A stretch of 64,000 nucleotides of DNA from Nitrospirota bacterium (GTDB lineage: Bacteria; Nitrospirota; Thermodesulfovibrionia; Thermodesulfovibrionales; UBA9159). The position numbers and the translations under genes were made by a program. Of the stretch, positions 7,595-17,096 are shown piece after piece (position 1 is the first letter of the stretch; each line of letters begins with the position of its first letter). The DNA is taken from the NCBI GenBank assembly GCA_021790195.1, contig JAJYIF010000002.1, forward strand, positions 82,960 to 146,959, given 5' to 3'. The notes beneath the pieces were generated by a model, which did not search any database, was not told where the DNA came from, and worked only from the letters and a program-made list of their open reading frames with translations.

Positions 7595-10252
7595 GTGGAA
7601 ATGACAGAGCATCCAGGAATCCTTGAGACGATCGTGGAGACAGTACCCGCCTGTGTCAAACTGATAGCCGCAGACGGGACGCTGCAGATGATGAACCGTG
7701 CAGGGCTCGCCATGATTGAGGCCGATTCGCTTGATGAGGTAAAGGGGCAGAGTGTCTATTCTCTGATATCAGAAGAGTACCGTGAGGCGTTCATGGCCCT
7801 GACCCGGAACGTGTTCAAAGGTGAGTCCGGACAACTTGAGTTCAGAATGGTCGGTCTGAAAGGGCTGTCTCTCTGGTTATATACGCATGCTGTCCCTTTG
7901 CGAAATGAAGAAGGAAAGATCATTTCATCGCTTGCAGTGACCATCGATATTACGGAACGTAAGAAAGCTGAGGAGACATCGCGGGAAGACGAAGAACGCC
8001 TGAAGAAGGCCCAGGAGATAGCCCATATCGGCGACTGGGAATGGGAGATCGGCACAAACAGAGTGCACTGGTCAGATGAGCTTTTCCGTATATACGGATA
8101 CGAGCCGCACGAAATCGCCCCCGATTATGCTCTCGTTGTAAAGGCCATGCACCCCGACAGCAGAGAAGAATTCCTTGAGGCCATCGATCTTGCACTGATG
8201 GGACAAAGGCCGTTTGAGATGGATTACACTTTCTTCCGGAAGGACGGCTCAGTTGCGGTGCTTCATACCATAGGAAAGGTCCTATTCGGCAAGAATGGCC
8301 TGCCTGAACGAATGGCGGGTACCGTTCAGGACATAACGGAGAGAAAGGGGGCGGAAGCCGCCTTAAGGGAATCAGAGGAAAAGTTCAGGACAATTTTCGA
8401 AAACGCAAATGATGGCTTGCTCATCGCCGATTCTTCAAGCAAGAGGTTCATCGCCGCTAATCAGAAGATGTGTTCAATGCTCGGATATTCGAAAAAGGAA
8501 ATCCTCGGCCTGGGCATCGAAGATATCCACCCGAAGGACGCCCTCCCTCATGTCTTTGAGGAGTACAGAAGACAAATGAGGGGAGAGATAACGGTGGCCC
8601 CGGACCTGCCGGTAATGAGGAAAGACGGGACAGTCTTTTATGCCGATATAGGCGCCACCTTTATAGTGCTCGGGAAAGTCCATTGCGCGGTAGGCATTTT
8701 CCGCGATGTCACGGACCGAAAGGAGGCCGGGGCGGCGATACGGCGAAGCGAACGATTTGTCAAGAACATTCTGGATACTGTTGACGAGAGCTTCCTTGTG
8801 ATAGAGCGCGATTTCAGGATAATGACCGCGAACCGGGCTTACTGCAATTCTGCCGGTCTCGCTCTCCATGAGATAGTCGGAAGACATTGCTATGAATTAA
8901 CGCACAGGGCGCTTAAGCCCTGCCACGAGGATGGCGAGGAATGCGCAGTATGGCGCGCCTTCGAGACAGGAGAGCCCCACTCAGCTTTACACAGGCACTC
9001 CGACGAAAAAGGGGACATCATGTATGTTGAGACAAAGGCGTTCCCTCTGAGAAACGATTCCGGCGATGTTTCATCTGTTATTGAGACAGTGACTAATATG
9101 ACGGAAAAACACCTTCTCGAAGAGGAGCGTCTTAAGACCCAGAAGCTCGAGGCCATCGGAACTCTGGCAGGCGGTATCGCACACGACTTCAACAATCTGC
9201 TGCAGGGCGTATTCGGATATATTTCGATGGCAAAGATGACGCTCGATCAGAAGGATAAATCTCTCTATTTGCTCGACCAGGCTGAGAAGGCGCTGCATAT
9301 GTCGGTAAGCCTTACCACGCAGCTTCTGACATTCTCTAAAGGAGGGAAGCCGGTCAAGAAGAGGATAGAACTTCGGCCCATAATCGATAACGCTGCGAGA
9401 TTTGCCCTTAGCGGGTCCCGTGTCGATTGCAGGATTGAAGTTGATGAGAAGCTCTGCATGATCGAGGGGGACGAAGGGCAGATCGGCCAGGTTATCCAGA
9501 ATATAGTGCTGAATTCGGATCAGGCGATGCCGGTGGGCGGTACGGTGGTAATTGCTGCCAGGAATGTCTGCGCCTCTCAAAAGGGCCTTCCCTCTCTCCT
9601 GAAGGCAGACAATTACGTCGAAATATCCATCAAGGACACCGGTATAGGCATACCTGAACAATATCTCTCAAAGATATTTGACCCATATTTCACAACAAAA
9701 GAAAAAGGCAGCGGCCTGGGCCTTGCCACATCGTATTCCATCATAAAGAACCATGGAGGGTTGATCGACGTAAAATCCGAGCTCGGCAAGGGCAGCGCCT
9801 TTTCCATATATCTGCCGGCAATCGAGGCAGACAGGGAGAGAGAAGAGACTATTTCAACAAGAAATGAAACTGTTCGAAAGGGCAGGATTCTCGTGATGGA
9901 TGATGAAGAGATTGTAAGGGATGTGGTCGGAAGACTGATAGGAGCTTTTGGCCATGAGGTGGAATTTGCCGTGGACGGCGAGGAGGCAATATTCAGGTAT
10001 CGCGAAGCCATGTCGTCAGGCAAACGGTTTGATGTCGTAATCCTGGATCTGACCATCCACGGAGGCATGGGCGGTGAGGAAGCCATACGGGAGCTTCTAA
10101 AGATTGATCCTGACATAAATGCCATTGTCTCAAGCGGTTATATCGACAATTCAACCATATCGGAACACAAAATACACGGGTTCAAGGCGTGTCTATCAAA
10201 ACCCTATACGATCAATGGGTTGAAAGAGACATTGGATGGCCTTCTGCAATGA
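7595..10252 (+). CDS. Hybrid sensor histidine kinase with four PAS domains and a receiver
   Basis: 885 residues, no obvious membrane segments, so probably a cytoplasmic sensor. Order: PAS at about 10-120, 135-250, 258-375 and 385-500; HisKA with the phospho-accepting H530 in GGIAHDFNNLLQG; an ATPase domain with NIVLNSDQA, DTGIGIP and GSGLGLAT; and a C-terminal receiver with acceptor D818 in VVILDLTIHG. The HDFNNLL H-box is typical of PAS hybrid kinases. It starts at GTG 7595 or ATG 7601; neither has a strong ribosome site. It lies 54 bases downstream of the chemoreceptor and is likely co-transcribed. The output partner is not in the window. Confidence 0.93.
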   Translation: MEMTEHPGILETIVETVPACVKLIAADGTLQMMNRAGLAMIEADSLDEVKGQSVYSLISEEYREAFMALTRNVFKGESGQLEFRMVGLKGLSLWLYTHAVPLRNEEGKIISSLAVTIDITERKKAEETSREDEERLKKAQEIAHIGDWEWEIGTNRVHWSDELFRIYGYEPHEIAPDYALVVKAMHPDSREEFLEAIDLALMGQRPFEMDYTFFRKDGSVAVLHTIGKVLFGKNGLPERMAGTVQDITERKGAEAALRESEEKFRTIFENANDGLLIADSSSKRFIAANQKMCSMLGYSKKEILGLGIEDIHPKDALPHVFEEYRRQMRGEITVAPDLPVMRKDGTVFYADIGATFIVLGKVHCAVGIFRDVTDRKEAGAAIRRSERFVKNILDTVDESFLVIERDFRIMTANRAYCNSAGLALHEIVGRHCYELTHRALKPCHEDGEECAVWRAFETGEPHSALHRHSDEKGDIMYVETKAFPLRNDSGDVSSVIETVTNMTEKHLLEEERLKTQKLEAIGTLAGGIAHDFNNLLQGVFGYISMAKMTLDQKDKSLYLLDQAEKALHMSVSLTTQLLTFSKGGKPVKKRIELRPIIDNAARFALSGSRVDCRIEVDEKLCMIEGDEGQIGQVIQNIVLNSDQAMPVGGTVVIAARNVCASQKGLPSLLKADNYVEISIKDTGIGIPEQYLSKIFDPYFTTKEKGSGLGLATSYSIIKNHGGLIDVKSELGKGSAFSIYLPAIEADREREETISTRNETVRKGRILVMDDEEIVRDVVGRLIGAFGHEVEFAVDGEEAIFRYREAMSSGKRFDVVILDLTIHGGMGGEEAIRELLKIDPDINAIVSSGYIDNSTISEHKIHGFKACLSKPYTINGLKETLDGLLQ

Positions 10253-10299
10253 CACGGGCAGCGCACCTTCTCGACAGGAAGTGCTCAGGGATATTATGC

Positions 10300-10689
10300 T
10301 TAAACGCTGTGGATAAGGTAGATCGCCAGGAATATCCCAACTGCGATGACGGATATCGCAAGCAGTACGTCCAGTATTAAGGAAGGCTGGTAGGTATCTT
10401 TGTCGATCTGTTTTTCGACCTTCTTGTAACGTATGATGGCGAGCACCCCCATCAATGTGCCGAGCGCCACAAGGAATATGCCTAGGACTGAAGAATAACC
10501 ATGCGCCGGCAGCGACGCCTCCTTCCCAAGCAGATACTGCAGCTGTTTGAGAAAGAGCCCGAACTTCTCGACTACGAAACCAAAGGCCATAATGCCTATG
10601 CTTGTCCGTATCCAGGACAGAAAGGTGCGCTCATTTGCCATATGGACGCGGCGATTACGGACCTTCTGAGACTTCTCCTCTTCCTTCAT
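10300..10689 (-). CDS. DUF202 (YidH-like) membrane protein
   Basis: Small inner-membrane protein of 129 residues. NERTFLSWIRTSIG at its N terminus is the DUF202 signature, followed by three hydrophobic segments (about 30-50, 66-86 and 105-127). The molecular role of bacterial DUF202 proteins is not established; the fold is shared with the yeast polyphosphate-polymerase subunit VTC1. Its start overlaps the PAP2 gene stop by 4 bases, so it is the last gene of a GT39-PAP2-DUF202 operon. The RT-x-L-x-x-I-R-T element recurs, much expanded, in the proteins at 18,891-21,780. Confidence 0.88.
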   Translation of the reverse strand: MKEEEKSQKVRNRRVHMANERTFLSWIRTSIGIMAFGFVVEKFGLFLKQLQYLLGKEASLPAHGYSSVLGIFLVALGTLMGVLAIIRYKKVEKQIDKDTYQPSLILDVLLAISVIAVGIFLAIYLIHSV

Positions 10690-11318
10690 CCCGGGTATTC
10701 CGCAGTCGCCGCCTGCCCCGCCGTTTTTGAAAGGATCAGCTTAGCGACCGTGACTCCTACGACCGCACCAGCCAGGACATCAGACGGGAAGTGCGCAAGA
10801 CAATCTATTCTATATAGCGCTACCGTAAGGGCAAACAGGTAAAAGGCGGCATTGTATCTAGGATAATATTTCGAGGCGACATAGGCCAGGCAGAACGCCA
10901 GAGTGCTGTGGCCCGACGGGAATGAATCATAACCGCTCTTCAGCGAAGGGCCGATGAAGATGACACTGTCGGTCAGTCTCGGTCTCGCCCTTCCAATGAG
11001 GTGTTTGAGGACCTGCACCGAAAGACCTGCCGACAAGAGACCGATAAGAAGGGACTTGCCGAACGGGTAAAGAGATGGCTTTTTAAAGCGTCCGATCGCA
11101 AAAAGCAGGAACGCCGCTATTATGAGAGTCGCACCGTTGGAAGCGACATTCATGAAAGGGTTCACAATGTCGAGAAATGAATGGGCGGCCCCTGTCCGAT
11201 GAAGGTCCCTTGTCCATAGTACAACGATGGTGTCTAAGCGCAGGAAAAACACCAGTTCCGTGACGGCCAGAGCCATAAGAGCTGAGACCACGATCTTATT
11301 GTCTTTCAAGAAGCGCAT
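10686..11318 (-). CDS. PAP2 family phosphatase
   Basis: Integral membrane phosphatase of 210 residues with five to six helices. The three PAP2 motifs are visible: KHLIGRARPR, PSGHS, and R-x5-H-x3-D in YRIDCLAHFPSD; in the last the usual Ser before Arg is replaced by Tyr. Such enzymes dephosphorylate undecaprenyl pyrophosphate, phosphatidic acid or lipid A phosphates. The 23-base overlap with the GT39 transferase gene suggests use of the polyprenyl-phosphate released by that transferase, or modification of the same envelope lipid (inference). Confidence 0.9.
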   Translation of the reverse strand: MRFLKDNKIVVSALMALAVTELVFFLRLDTIVVLWTRDLHRTGAAHSFLDIVNPFMNVASNGATLIIAAFLLFAIGRFKKPSLYPFGKSLLIGLLSAGLSVQVLKHLIGRARPRLTDSVIFIGPSLKSGYDSFPSGHSTLAFCLAYVASKYYPRYNAAFYLFALTVALYRIDCLAHFPSDVLAGAVVGVTVAKLILSKTAGQAATAEYPG

Positions 11319-12900
11319 ATTTGTCGTCCTTTTGCAATAAAGTAAAACCCAGTCCCTGTAACATCCCGATCTCCTTCGTTGTTGAAATGATAAGCACTCT
11401 CTTCTCCTGAGTCAAGAGGGGTGTCAGATCCCTTATGTTGCCGGCTCTAACTACCCTGTGGCCGGAATAGAAGACGATACTCGGGTTATTTATCCCGAGG
11501 GTGACTATCGCTTCACCGTCATTTAGCCGTTGCTTCGCGTATAGACTGTATTGGTAAAGCGTCTTTTGCAGATAATCGCTTGCGAGCGGGGTAGCCTTCA
11601 CGGAAAGAAGGAGGAGGAAGGCCAGCATTAATACGGACAGGACTCCGTAAAACCTCTTTTGACTGGAAAAAGCAAAAAGAGCGACAGCCGTCATGCCGAA
11701 GAGGAACAGGGCTGCAGCGACCACCCATCCGGTCTCGAATATCCCGATTTGATGGAGGTACTTAATCGAGATCAGGGAGGCTACTCCGGCCAATGCCGTC
11801 ACGACAGCCATAGAAAGGTTCTCGAACCTGAGCCACTTCTCTTCTCCGGTCATACCGGAAGAAATAAGAAGAGAAAATGCAGGGACCGAAGGAAGGATAT
11901 AATTGGGCAGCTTAGTGGTCGCAAGAGAAAAGAAGAGAAAAATGAAGGAGGACCATATGAAAGTGAATAAGCCGAGCGGCGAGCGTGAAACCAGGGACGC
12001 TCTGCCGGCCGCAGCTTGCAGACCGCGCCTGAATACTCTTCTGACCCCTCCCGGCAGGAAAAAGATCCACGGCATCAGTCCGACTATCAAGACTGGGAAA
12101 TAATAATATACAGGGCCGCTGTGGCCCGAGATCACATCCATGTATCTTTTGAAGTGGTGTTTGATAATAAACTGCTCGAAAAACTCCCTGCCGTTTATCG
12201 CAAATTCTGCTATATACCACGGCGCAGAGATAACCGTAAACAGTGCGAGGCCTTTCGGGTCAAAGACCTTCTTTATACCAGAAAGACCCTCCGCAACTGC
12301 CAAATAGATAATTGCGATCCCGAAAGGGAAGAGTATCCCTATCAGACCTTTTGTGAGAAAGGCGAGTGCCGAGAAAGCGTAGAAGCCGTATATGTATCTA
12401 TCCGGTTTTCTCAGCGGCGGGTGCGCAGAAGGCCTGCCTTTCTCGTCAGTCACCGAGATGTAGAAGCAAAATAGGGACAACGTCACGAGCAACGTGAGCG
12501 TCATATCAGTGACCGCGGCGTGGGAATAGACCAGAAAATAAGGAGAGAGGACAAGCGGGATAGTCGCGTAGAAGGCGCTCTGTTCGCCGAGAACGCGTTT
12601 AGTGAAAAGGTAAACGGCAAGAGAAAGCAGGAAGGCGGAAACAGCGGAGGGGAACCTTGCGCCGAATTCGTTTATTCCGAATATTTTGTAAGAGGCGGCC
12701 ATCAGCCAGTAAAAGAGGATCGGCTTGTCGTAGCGGTTTTCACCGTCGTATGTAGGCGTTATCCAGTTGTTGCTCGCCACCATCTCTTTCGTGGCCTGAG
12801 CAAATACCGCCTCGTCCACATCGAAGAGGGTGACAGAGCCCAGTCTGAAAAAACAGAGGAACAAGGCTACGGCAAGGACGAAAAGGAGGGATTTTGACAT
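11296..12900 (-). CDS. GT39/ArnT-like polyprenyl-phosphate glycosyltransferase
   Basis: Inner-membrane glycosyltransferase of 534 residues with about 11-12 hydrophobic helices. The first periplasmic loop has the catalytic acidic pair in LFDVDEAVFAQATKEM and the GENRYDKPILFYWL segment typical of ArnT and bacterial PMT_2 proteins, which move a sugar from undecaprenyl phosphate to lipid A, other lipids or proteins. It heads the operon with PAP2 and DUF202. The ATG at 12900 is the only in-frame start after a stop and has no nearby Shine-Dalgarno. A strong GAGGAGG lies about 55 bases upstream with a perfect hairpin in between. Confidence 0.9.
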   Translation of the reverse strand: MSKSLLFVLAVALFLCFFRLGSVTLFDVDEAVFAQATKEMVASNNWITPTYDGENRYDKPILFYWLMAASYKIFGINEFGARFPSAVSAFLLSLAVYLFTKRVLGEQSAFYATIPLVLSPYFLVYSHAAVTDMTLTLLVTLSLFCFYISVTDEKGRPSAHPPLRKPDRYIYGFYAFSALAFLTKGLIGILFPFGIAIIYLAVAEGLSGIKKVFDPKGLALFTVISAPWYIAEFAINGREFFEQFIIKHHFKRYMDVISGHSGPVYYYFPVLIVGLMPWIFFLPGGVRRVFRRGLQAAAGRASLVSRSPLGLFTFIWSSFIFLFFSLATTKLPNYILPSVPAFSLLISSGMTGEEKWLRFENLSMAVVTALAGVASLISIKYLHQIGIFETGWVVAAALFLFGMTAVALFAFSSQKRFYGVLSVLMLAFLLLLSVKATPLASDYLQKTLYQYSLYAKQRLNDGEAIVTLGINNPSIVFYSGHRVVRAGNIRDLTPLLTQEKRVLIISTTKEIGMLQGLGFTLLQKDDKYALLERQ

Positions 12901-12923
12901 CGTTATTTCAAGTGACGATTTAC

Positions 12924-12944
12924 GCTGCCGTTCAACCCGGCAGC
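12924..12944 (-). promoter_or_regulatory. Leader hairpin before the GT39 gene
   Basis: GCTGCCG and CGGCAGC form a perfect 7-bp stem with a 7-base loop, about 24 bases before the start codon on the minus strand and between GAGGAGG (about 12,960) and the ATG. It may affect translation initiation. There is no U-run, so it is not a terminator. Confidence 0.35.
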
Positions 12945-13013
12945 AGGATCAGGACGTTTTCCTCCTCAAAAGAATGTATAGTCCCCAAAAACGAAATTTA
13001 TCTATTATACACT

Positions 13014-14435
13014 TTACGAAATCTTTATTGATACATAGAAGGTCTGGCCGCCCCTCCTTAATAACAAGAGGATCGGATCCCCTCCTTTGGTTCTCCCCAT
13101 GTATTCGCGATAGTCCTTCCCGTCCCTGATACGGTTTCTATTGACCTCTCTTATCAAATCTCCCATCTTGATGCCCGCGTCGTCGGCGGGACTGCCCGGA
13201 GAAACGTCAGTCACAACGGCGCCGGTCCTCTCTTTCAGGTTGAACTCTTTCTGCCACTCCGGCTTTAAGTCGTCCACCGCCATACCAAGACCTCCTTCGG
13301 GCGCCGACATCCTGGAGGCCAGCCTTTCCGTTTCCATTTCTGCTATGGTAATCTTCAGATCGAGCTCTCTGCCTTCGCGCAGGATTTTGACTGCAACAGT
13401 CTTTCCCACAGGGGTCTCTGCAACCATAAGAGGGAGATCCGTGGCATCTTTAACGTCCCTGCCGTCAAAAGAGGTTATGACGTCGCCCCGCCTCATCCCG
13501 GCGGAAGCGGCCGGTCCTCCCGGCGCCACATCGCTGACCAGCGCGCCCTTTGAGCCCTTCAGCCCCATGGCCTGGGCAAGATCGGGAGTCAGATTTTGAA
13601 TCGAGACCCCTATCCATCCGCGCGTGACCTTGCCTTTCTCCCTCAGCTGGGAGATGACCGACTTCGCCATATTGCTCGGGATTGCGAAACCGATGCCCTG
13701 TCCCGAGGCGATTATGGCGGTGTTAATGCCTATTACCTCGCCCTTCAGGTTTACAAGCGGTCCTCCGCTATTGCCGGGGTTGATAGGCGCGTCTGTCTGG
13801 AGGAAATTATCATATGGCCCCGAGCCGATCGCTCTGCCGGTTGCGCTTATGATCCCCTGCGTTACCGTATGCTCGAGTCCGAAGGGATTGCCTATCGCAA
13901 GGACCCAGTCGCCCGTCCTCATCGCGTTTGAATCTCCGAGTGTGAGGGTCGGCAGGCTTTTAAAGAGAGAAGATATCTTTATCAGGGCGAGATCGGTCTT
14001 CTTGTCCCTTCCAACAACTCTTGCCCTGAATTCCCTGCCGTCTGCGAGCTTCACCTTGATCTCATCAGCTCCTTCCACCACATGGTTGTTTGTGATGATA
14101 AAGCCGTCTTTGTCGACTATGAAGCCAGAGCCGAGGCTCTGCTGCTTCATCTCCCTGTCGGGCTGGTCGCCGAAGAAATGTTTGAAGAAATCTCCGAAGG
14201 GGCCTTCGTCCGGGCCGAAGAATTGCCTGAAAGGGCTGCCCGGTACCCTCACTGTGGTTGAGGTGCTTATATTAACGACCGCCGGCTTTACCTTTTCTGC
14301 AAGGTCGGCGAAGGACTGGGGAAAGCCTACAAACTCCGACGGCCCCTTCTTTCCGTCGCAGCCGCTTTGCAGTAAGAGAGCTGCAATCAAAACCAATAGG
14401 ACAAAGGGCGACACCCTTAATGCTCTTTTGATCAT
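13014..14435 (-). CDS. HtrA/DegP-family periplasmic serine protease, two PDZ domains
   Basis: 473 residues. A signal sequence ends in LLLQSGC, so Cys26 could be lipidated although Gln at -3 is not ideal. The trypsin-like domain carries the triad H118 (TNNHVV), D148 (KTDLALIKI) and S223 (NPGNSGGPL). Two PDZ domains follow (about 275-370 and 385-470), as in Do-family proteases. It degrades or refolds damaged envelope proteins. Perfect AGGAGG before the ATG; a sigma70-like promoter lies in the 99-base gap upstream, so it can be expressed apart from the operon that precedes it. Confidence 0.95.
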   Translation of the reverse strand: MIKRALRVSPFVLLVLIAALLLQSGCDGKKGPSEFVGFPQSFADLAEKVKPAVVNISTSTTVRVPGSPFRQFFGPDEGPFGDFFKHFFGDQPDREMKQQSLGSGFIVDKDGFIITNNHVVEGADEIKVKLADGREFRARVVGRDKKTDLALIKISSLFKSLPTLTLGDSNAMRTGDWVLAIGNPFGLEHTVTQGIISATGRAIGSGPYDNFLQTDAPINPGNSGGPLVNLKGEVIGINTAIIASGQGIGFAIPSNMAKSVISQLREKGKVTRGWIGVSIQNLTPDLAQAMGLKGSKGALVSDVAPGGPAASAGMRRGDVITSFDGRDVKDATDLPLMVAETPVGKTVAVKILREGRELDLKITIAEMETERLASRMSAPEGGLGMAVDDLKPEWQKEFNLKERTGAVVTDVSPGSPADDAGIKMGDLIREVNRNRIRDGKDYREYMGRTKGGDPILLLLRRGGQTFYVSIKIS

Positions 14436-14495
14436 ATTTGCCTCCTGATGGACTTTGCGTAGTAGTTTGATCCGAATGTAGATCGTGTCTTCTAT

Positions 14496-14524
14496 CTTAT
14501 ATCAAAAAGCCGCCTGCACTTCAA
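14496..14524 (-). promoter_or_regulatory. Sigma70-type promoter for the HtrA gene
   Basis: On the minus strand TTGAAG, 17 bases, then TATAAG. It lies in the spacer between the PEP-synthase-like gene and htrA and would start transcription near 14,489, giving a leader of about 54 bases. Confidence 0.55.
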
Positions 14525-14534
14525 CCACACCCAC

Positions 14535-17090
14535 TTACGCTTCGTAGGTGCCGTTAAGGAAATTCCTGGTATACCGCTCCACCGAGGCGTCGTCGTGCAT
14601 AACCGCGTCCAGCTGCCTCGTGTACGCGATGAGTCTGCCAAGCGAGTCGAGGAGCTCCTGTATTTCTTCCTGCGGCAGGGCCGCAATCCTAGCGATGATA
14701 AGGTCTCCCTTTGTCTTAATCTTGAAACCGTATTCTTTCAGTACCGCCTCTATGAACTGGACCCGGCGCGTGCGTTTGGAGATATCGGTCGCTCCTCCCA
14801 TAAAGCGGAAATAGATATGGTTGTTTCTCGTGTTCCCGCTGCAATAACAATCTATAAGGTTGAAGTGATATCCGAACCTCAGGCTGAGGTTCATGTATTC
14901 CCTGGAAACGACGGCCACGTTGTTTTCGATAAAACTGCGGCTGTCGGAGACGATGTCCGTTGCCCTGAGCATGCTCGTCAGAAAATCATTTGCTCGAAGG
15001 GAGACGGCCTCGGACCGCCAGACGCCCGGGTGCATCATGCCTCCGACAATCGCCTTGAGGGGAAGAGAAGAAATCCGCTCAAAGTCCGCGCTGTCCCGGC
15101 CCGGCGAAAGGTCGAGACCTCCCCCGATGTCGATGACCATAATGCCGGTCGGTATCGGCAGCCTCAGTTTGATGGCTGCATGTTTCTTCAGGATCGCGCC
15201 GCCGTCCCTGGCGCTCTCCACCAGCTCGGCAACGGATTTCTCGTGGATGAACCTCAATACATCATGCGCTGTTTTGCACGCCTCAGCGGTGAAGTTGTCA
15301 AGCAGAGGGTCGACCAGGTTTAAGGGTATGATGTATCGGAGGATATATCTCTTCTTCCTGAACTCGTAGACGTTTTCCATCCTGCGGGAGTCGGCGCCGG
15401 CCTGTTCGAGTAGCTCCCTTGCGATGCCGTCGTAAACGGTCATAGTGCCGTCGTCATCAGCATACACAGTGACATCCTGTCCGTGCCTCAAGACCTGTGT
15501 CGCCTTGCCCGCATTGACCAGTGTCGGCACCCTGAACTCCCTGCACAGGGCGGCCATATGGCTCGTGGGCGTTCCGGTGTCGGTGATGATGGCAGAGACG
15601 TAGGGCATAATACGTATAAAGTCCGAGGAGTCGTTTCTTGCCACTAGGATCGCGCCCCTGGGGAAGCTGTTGAGGTCATCCATTTGCCTGAGAATAAAGA
15701 CCCTCCCGGCGCCGGCCCCTTTCTGCACGACAGTGCCTCCGATCTTCGTCAGAACTCTTTCGCTTGTCGCGGCCGGCGCTTTCCCGGCAGCAGCCTCCTC
15801 ATGTTCGGCAATCTTTAACGGCCTCGACTGGAGGATGAAAACTCTTTCGTCACGGTCAATGGCCCACTCGATGTCCTGCGGCTTTCTGAAGTGTCTTTCG
15901 ATGAGGATTGCCGTCAGCGCCAGCCCGATTGCCTGCTCGTCAGTCAGACTGAGTTCAGCGCTCAGGTCCCCAGGGGTGTCAATGCGCTTTGTCCCGCCTT
16001 CTCCGAGACGGGCGATCATCGATTTCTTGGCCCCGGTCCTCTTGTTCGCTATCTCCGGAAGCGCCGCTTTCTTGATTACGAAGAGGTCCGCGTCGGTCAG
16101 ACCTTCCACTACAGATTCACCAAGTCCCCAGGCCGCGTTGATCGTCAGCGTATCTTCTTCTCCGCCGGGATCGGCTGAATAAACGACTCCGCTTGAGGCG
16201 GCATCGATCATGACCATACAGCCGACCGCCATCTTCATCCTCTTCAAATCGACCCCTATCTTCCCCATATATGCGACGGATTTGCCCGAAAACATGCTCG
16301 CGAGGACGCGTCTGTAAGCGTCTTCAACGGCCCTCTCTTCGGAGGGCACGTTCAGCTCGGTCCTGAACTGCCCGGCGAAAGAGAAATCGCCGTCCTCCTC
16401 TTCGGCGCTGCTCCGTACGGCAAGGAAACAGGTATCTCCGCATCTCGACCGTATCTTTTCGAGGGCCTCTCCAAGGGCGTCTCCGATGGGAGGGGGAATC
16501 TTCGCATTGCTGATGGATTCCCGCAATTCACCGAGTACGCCCTCATCTAGGGCTTCTCCGAGGGTCTGGAGTTTCTTGTCTATGCCGTTAAAGCGCAGAA
16601 GCTCATCGAAGGCAGAGGTCGTTATTACGAACGCCTCGGGAACCTCTATGCCCAAATGGTTCTTCAATTCGGAAAGGTTCGCGTTCTTCCCGCCAACCTC
16701 GTGATACTTGTCCCAGGTGATATCTTCATACGGGACGACCATCATGCCGGTTTCCCTTGTGTCGTACACGGTGCGTTTGATCTGGTCGTCGATCCTGCGG
16801 AGAACGCCGTGAAGCTGCGGATACCCGCCCCTTGTGAGGAGGTCGAAGCTCTGGAGGCAGTTCTGCAGGGCCACGGAAAGTTCGGAATAGGCCCGCTTCA
16901 CATATGTAATGTCGAAGAGATAATCTCCCCCGAACTTCTCGCCCATGTCGGTGATGATCTCGATCGCCCTGTTATTATTGTCGAGGACGTCCCTGAAACG
17001 CTGAAACAGGAGCTCGAAAGACAGCCCCTCCTTCTCCCTCTTCGAAGGGGCGAAAATGCTCTTCAGATGTCCTGTCAATTTGCTCATCAC
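14535..17090 (-). CDS. PEP-synthase-like protein with unusual C-terminal domain
   Basis: 851 residues. After a helical N-terminal region (about 1-110) comes the PEP/pyruvate-binding ATP-grasp domain (about 120-430; KNANLSELK, VRSSAEEEDG, IEWAIDRD) and the swivelling phospho-histidine domain with TGTPTSHMAAL, catalytic His near residue 511. The last 300 residues show none of the usual TIM-barrel motifs of PEP synthase or pyruvate phosphate dikinase but a different domain ending in RNFLNGTYEA. It therefore probably makes a phospho-His intermediate and transfers phosphate to an acceptor other than pyruvate, as rifampin phosphotransferases do (inference). It lies 6 bases after the response regulator, last in the sigma54 operon. 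Confidence 0.85.
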   Translation of the reverse strand: MMSKLTGHLKSIFAPSKREKEGLSFELLFQRFRDVLDNNNRAIEIITDMGEKFGGDYLFDITYVKRAYSELSVALQNCLQSFDLLTRGGYPQLHGVLRRIDDQIKRTVYDTRETGMMVVPYEDITWDKYHEVGGKNANLSELKNHLGIEVPEAFVITTSAFDELLRFNGIDKKLQTLGEALDEGVLGELRESISNAKIPPPIGDALGEALEKIRSRCGDTCFLAVRSSAEEEDGDFSFAGQFRTELNVPSEERAVEDAYRRVLASMFSGKSVAYMGKIGVDLKRMKMAVGCMVMIDAASSGVVYSADPGGEEDTLTINAAWGLGESVVEGLTDADLFVIKKAALPEIANKRTGAKKSMIARLGEGGTKRIDTPGDLSAELSLTDEQAIGLALTAILIERHFRKPQDIEWAIDRDERVFILQSRPLKIAEHEEAAAGKAPAATSERVLTKIGGTVVQKGAGAGRVFILRQMDDLNSFPRGAILVARNDSSDFIRIMPYVSAIITDTGTPTSHMAALCREFRVPTLVNAGKATQVLRHGQDVTVYADDDGTMTVYDGIARELLEQAGADSRRMENVYEFRKKRYILRYIIPLNLVDPLLDNFTAEACKTAHDVLRFIHEKSVAELVESARDGGAILKKHAAIKLRLPIPTGIMVIDIGGGLDLSPGRDSADFERISSLPLKAIVGGMMHPGVWRSEAVSLRANDFLTSMLRATDIVSDSRSFIENNVAVVSREYMNLSLRFGYHFNLIDCYCSGNTRNNHIYFRFMGGATDISKRTRRVQFIEAVLKEYGFKIKTKGDLIIARIAALPQEEIQELLDSLGRLIAYTRQLDAVMHDDASVERYTRNFLNGTYEA

Positions 17091-17096
17091 GTCCTT

